Shown here: piece by piece, positions 44,601 through 45,436 of the stretch
Layout: each line of letters opens with the position of its first letter
Position numbering within the stretch: the first letter of the stretch is position 1
Assembly (NCBI GenBank): GCA_016744115.1
Contig: JADGEZ010000011.1
Span: 1-45,436, forward strand
Length of the DNA stretch: 45,436 nt
Source of the DNA: Sulfurimonas sp.
GTDB taxonomy: Bacteria > Campylobacterota > Campylobacteria > Campylobacterales > Sulfurimonadaceae
Reading direction: 5' to 3'
The notes under the pieces: model-generated
Told to the model about the DNA's origin: nothing
The model's input: only the letters and a program-made list of their open reading frames with translations
Databases searched by the model: none
Translations under genes and position numbers: made by a program

Positions 44601-45436
44601 GTCAATCATTACACCAGGCTGACTCCATCCACTAGTAGTTTGATAGTATCCTTTAGAACGAATTGTTATCATACCATCATCAACAGCAATTGGAGTATCA
44701 TTTACATCTGTTGTATTAACTGGATTTACTGTTACTGTATTACTTGAAGTCTCACCACTTGTGCTTTGTGCTGTTACATTAAAGTCTGCTAAGTCTTCCC
44801 CTTTATTTACTAAGTCTGCTCCTTTTTGAGTGAGTGTTACTTTTCCTGTTGTGAGTTCAATGTTGTAATGTGTTGTGTCATCTATTGAGAATGTCATATC
44901 TTCACCATCTTCATCTGATGCTATTGATGTAGCTACTTCTGTCCCTTCTATTACTGCATCCTCTGTGATTGTAAGAGCCGATGTTACTTCTAGTTTCAAG
45001 GCATCATTTACAGTTATTATATCCCTTGGACTTACATCTGCTGTTGCTTGTGAAGTTTGTCCACTTGTAGAGTTTGCTGTTACTGTGAATGCTGGTAAGT
45101 TTTCTCCATCATTTACTAATGCTGCTCCTGCTGTTGTTAAGATTACTTCACCTGAATCTGCATCAATTGTGTAGTGAGTTGTATCATCTATTGAGTATTT
45201 TATATCTTGAGCATCAGCGTCTGTTGCAACTGATGTTGCTACTGTTGCACCTGCAAGTGTATTACCCTCTTCAAATGCAGTTGCTACTGGAGTTACACTT
45301 AATATTAAGGCTTCGTTTGTGTCTGTATTGATAATTATTACATCTGCTGTTGCTTGTGAAGTTTGTCCACTTGTAGAGTTTGCTGTTACTGTGAATGCTG
45401 GTAAGTTTTCTCCATCATTTACTAATGCTGCTCCTG
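41670..45436 (-). CDS. Giant cadherin/VCBS-repeat surface adhesin, type I secreted (5' end outside window)
   Basis: The frame stays open from the right edge (no stop from 45434 down to 41670), so this is the C-terminal 1255 residues of a larger protein. Numbering below starts at the codon at 44999, a TTG that is not a real start. Order: cadherin-like repeats of 102 residues; an ILEI/PANDER-like domain (about 111-235); tandem-95/VCBS-like repeat (262-363, VLANDTDED...AYTVSDG); a beta-sandwich (about 372-555); a second tandem-95 repeat (563-667); two modules with SSG..G.....F...GDTITF (about 680-720, 845-880) joined by a helical part; a 4 x 19 acidic repeat; and an acidic C-terminus. No Cys and no RTX nonapeptides are seen. 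It should leave by the opposite operon's T1SS. Confidence 0.9.
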   Translation of the reverse strand, partial: GAALVNDGENLPAFTVTANSTSGQTSQATADVIIINTDTNEALILSVTPVATAFEEGNTLAGATVATSVATDADAQDIKYSIDDTTHYTIDADSGEVILTTAGAALVNDGENLPAFTVTANSTSGQTSQATADVSPRDIITVNDALKLEVTSALTITEDAVIEGTEVATSIASDEDGEDMTFSIDDTTHYNIELTTGKVTLTQKGADLVNKGEDLADFNVTAQSTSGETSSNTVTVNPVNTTDVNDTPIAVDDGMITIRSKGYYQTTSGWSQPGVMIDGDYVSGGNRGITVTTLDVHNNVVSNNSFDTYDSDDSSQNLINHLASLQNSDVKIIITTNDEWISKLNSDAKYALVNIGASSNILDNVAYRSSYILVSKNTTNGWSAEKEDYAPEHSNALEYIPISTSQDIAIKIDVLANDTDEDENALSITQIQGQDVGNNQTVNVISTDGAKTVLGTAKVVDAKIVFTPDNSLKALGDGDNQNVTFAYTVSDGQASNTANVTVNVRGTNDAVVGHDDVGKLWVNDTNAETVESLKIGTFNGDSAEVSDWGTLEEGKAVFTQGDITVTTSVSTGSLTAYNTGGSVGVGIGNETRSGIQRDEILTMKIEGANVNKFSFTIDGLGAYFEEDHATNKTAIIITGYDTDGNYIDKSEGYKTTDGSSYESNYSLETNTPISSITVTSVGSRGNFVIQNVTLSSTENIQIPGHFESVTEDTPVIIDVLKNDVDIDSDPLTITKIQGKDVSNGQIVNITLSDGHNTILGTAKVVDGKIVFLADKSLQSLDAGDKQDIEFEYTVSDGATTDTATATVTVTGLDGESIHTRTLTDGVMVGVEYNTSSGLHGFTDEYGSYSFRDGDTITFNIGGVVLGSVKSDEALSNHTFLQDIANVKRTDLNDEYLENMATFLQSIDSDSGDNIVITQAIRGALSDAHIDLRTASEEDIKALVESVGATYVEEEQAMEHVQEMLEKYAGIDASAFDKHTDDSLLHATLQTVAIGVSYTTSSGEEGVTGLDGTFTYAEGDTITFIDADGKEIATINSSDIGDDNTIAYKELTAIKESETTQEVQDLETVAEVLEAEAETQEEQDLETVAEVLEAEAETQEEQDLETVAEVLEAEAETQEEQDLETVAEVLEAEATEPEVQTQETGELELLVVEDEYDIDLSIAEKEVSSPVSTQETSELAIDIEDVLNVEDENNLLENTEEISTSETTDKADEWALGEFKTDAELGMNTPEESTDIADDVDLGLEVSNTLVVDQS
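42037..42257 (-). repeat. 57-bp tandem repeat near the adhesin C-terminus
   Basis: Units start at 42037, 42094, 42151 and 42208, each 57 bp and almost identical (one A/T change in unit 2; the last diverges at its end). They code EAEAETQEEQDLETVAEVL, 19 residues, likely helical and highly acidic. Length changes by slippage would stay in frame. Confidence 0.92.
42999..43313 (-). other. Tandem-95/VCBS-like repeat 2 in the adhesin
   Basis: Residues about 563-667 show IDVLKNDVDIDSDPLTITKI, LGTAKVVDGKIVF and FEYTVSDG. The first copy is at 43911-44216; the beta-sandwich between them (43335-43886) is unassigned. Confidence 0.8.
43911..44216 (-). other. Tandem-95/VCBS-like repeat 1 in the adhesin
   Basis: Residues about 262-363 show IDVLANDTDEDENALSITQI, LGTAKVVDAKIVFTPDNSL and FAYTVSDG, a common bacterial Ig-like surface repeat. 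A second copy lies at 42999-43313 with about half its positions the same. Confidence 0.8.
44295..44669 (-). other. ILEI/PANDER (GG-type) domain in the adhesin
   Basis: Visible-part residues 111-235 show GITVTTLDVHNNVVSNNSFD with FDTY, then a helix (SQNLINHLASLQ), DVKIIITTNDEW, a second helix, GASSNILDNVAYRSSYILV. This order (GI.V..LD..G.V....FDTY..., I.T.DE....L, LG......YR.SY.LVG) is that of the FAM3/ILEI/PANDER domain, also found in POMGnT1 and CEMIP where it is lectin-like. Confidence 0.7.
44727..45436 (-). repeat. 306-bp cadherin-like repeats in the adhesin
   Basis: Matching points recur every 306 bp (CCACTT at 44755, 45061 and again 306 bp on), that is 102 codons. The 97 bp from 45034 to 45130 appear identical to 45340-45436, while the copy nearest the C-terminal end is diverged. 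Each unit contains the YSIDDTTHY and G.V.LT..GA.LVN.GE.L..F.VTA.STSG pattern. More copies very likely lie beyond the edge. Confidence 0.9.

Noticed and set aside
44997-44999. TTG as a start codon for the large adhesin
   Set aside because: The frame is open for 437 more bases to the window edge and encodes the same repeat module, so the TTG is an internal Leu codon.

Overview
The window is AT-rich bacterial chromosome from a member of the Campylobacterota (Epsilonproteobacteria), most likely a free-living Sulfurimonas-type organism. This rests on gene order and families: aroQ-folK-flhF-flhG-(small membrane protein)-fliA-fliM-fliY, cheV-cheA(REC fusion)-cheW, glyA-DUF1882-SPOR, an aminofutalosine deaminase beside sppA, and a MutS7-type MutS with an HNH tail. 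Genus-level placement is inference.

Layout. 1-420: end of a probable AAA/PD-(D/E)XK protein, then repeat-rich intergenic DNA. 421-5388 (+): a Cys-paired Sel1-repeat secreted protein, then a nitrogen block (Amt channel, PII protein, second Amt channel), a TonB-like protein and a periplasmic rhodanese. 5369-16167 (-): an eleven-gene head-to-tail run, greA-argC-(LpxH-like phosphoesterase)-cheV-cheA-cheW-(STAS-MlaE permease)-(MlaF ATPase)-(MlaD/MCE)-(auxiliary lipoprotein)-pepP, with gaps of at most 38 nt and many overlaps. 16267-24162 (-): a ten-gene flagellar run, aroQ-folK-flhF-flhG-unknown-fliA-fliM-fliY-LOG-mnmA. 24268-26715 (+): aminofutalosine deaminase (menaquinone), SppA peptidase and a small conserved unknown; a DUF2231 membrane protein faces them. 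27334-32030 (+): glyA-DUF1882-SPOR-trpE-aroE. 32033-35077 (-): a 1014-residue MutS7 with a C-terminal HNH nuclease.

35260-45436 is the most accessory-looking part: a type I secretion and surface-protein island. TolC, an ABC exporter with a non-catalytic C39-like domain, an HlyD adaptor and a LuxR-type regulator with a pseudo-receiver form one tight operon (+). Facing it (-) is a very large cysteine-free repeat protein, cut by the window edge, followed 14 nt later by a GlcNAc-type glycosyltransferase. The visible part of the large protein has 102-residue cadherin-like repeats (306-bp period, partly identical DNA), a domain resembling the eukaryotic ILEI/PANDER (GG) lectin-like fold, two tandem-95/VCBS-like repeats, a beta-sandwich, two 'SSG..G..G.F.Y..GDTITF' modules and a 4 x 19-residue acidic repeat near the C-terminus. 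My best candidate for an undescribed system is this combination: a dedicated exporter, a regulator, and a giant adhesin co-transcribed with its own putative glycosyltransferase.

How the genes fit together: nitrogen sensing (Amt/PII), motility and chemotaxis (FlhFG, FliA, FliM/FliY, CheVAW), outer-membrane lipid upkeep (Mla-like), respiratory quinone and aromatic amino-acid supply (mqnX, aroQ, aroE, trpE), and surface attachment (T1SS/adhesin). I saw no rRNA, tRNA, CRISPR array, transposase or integrase.
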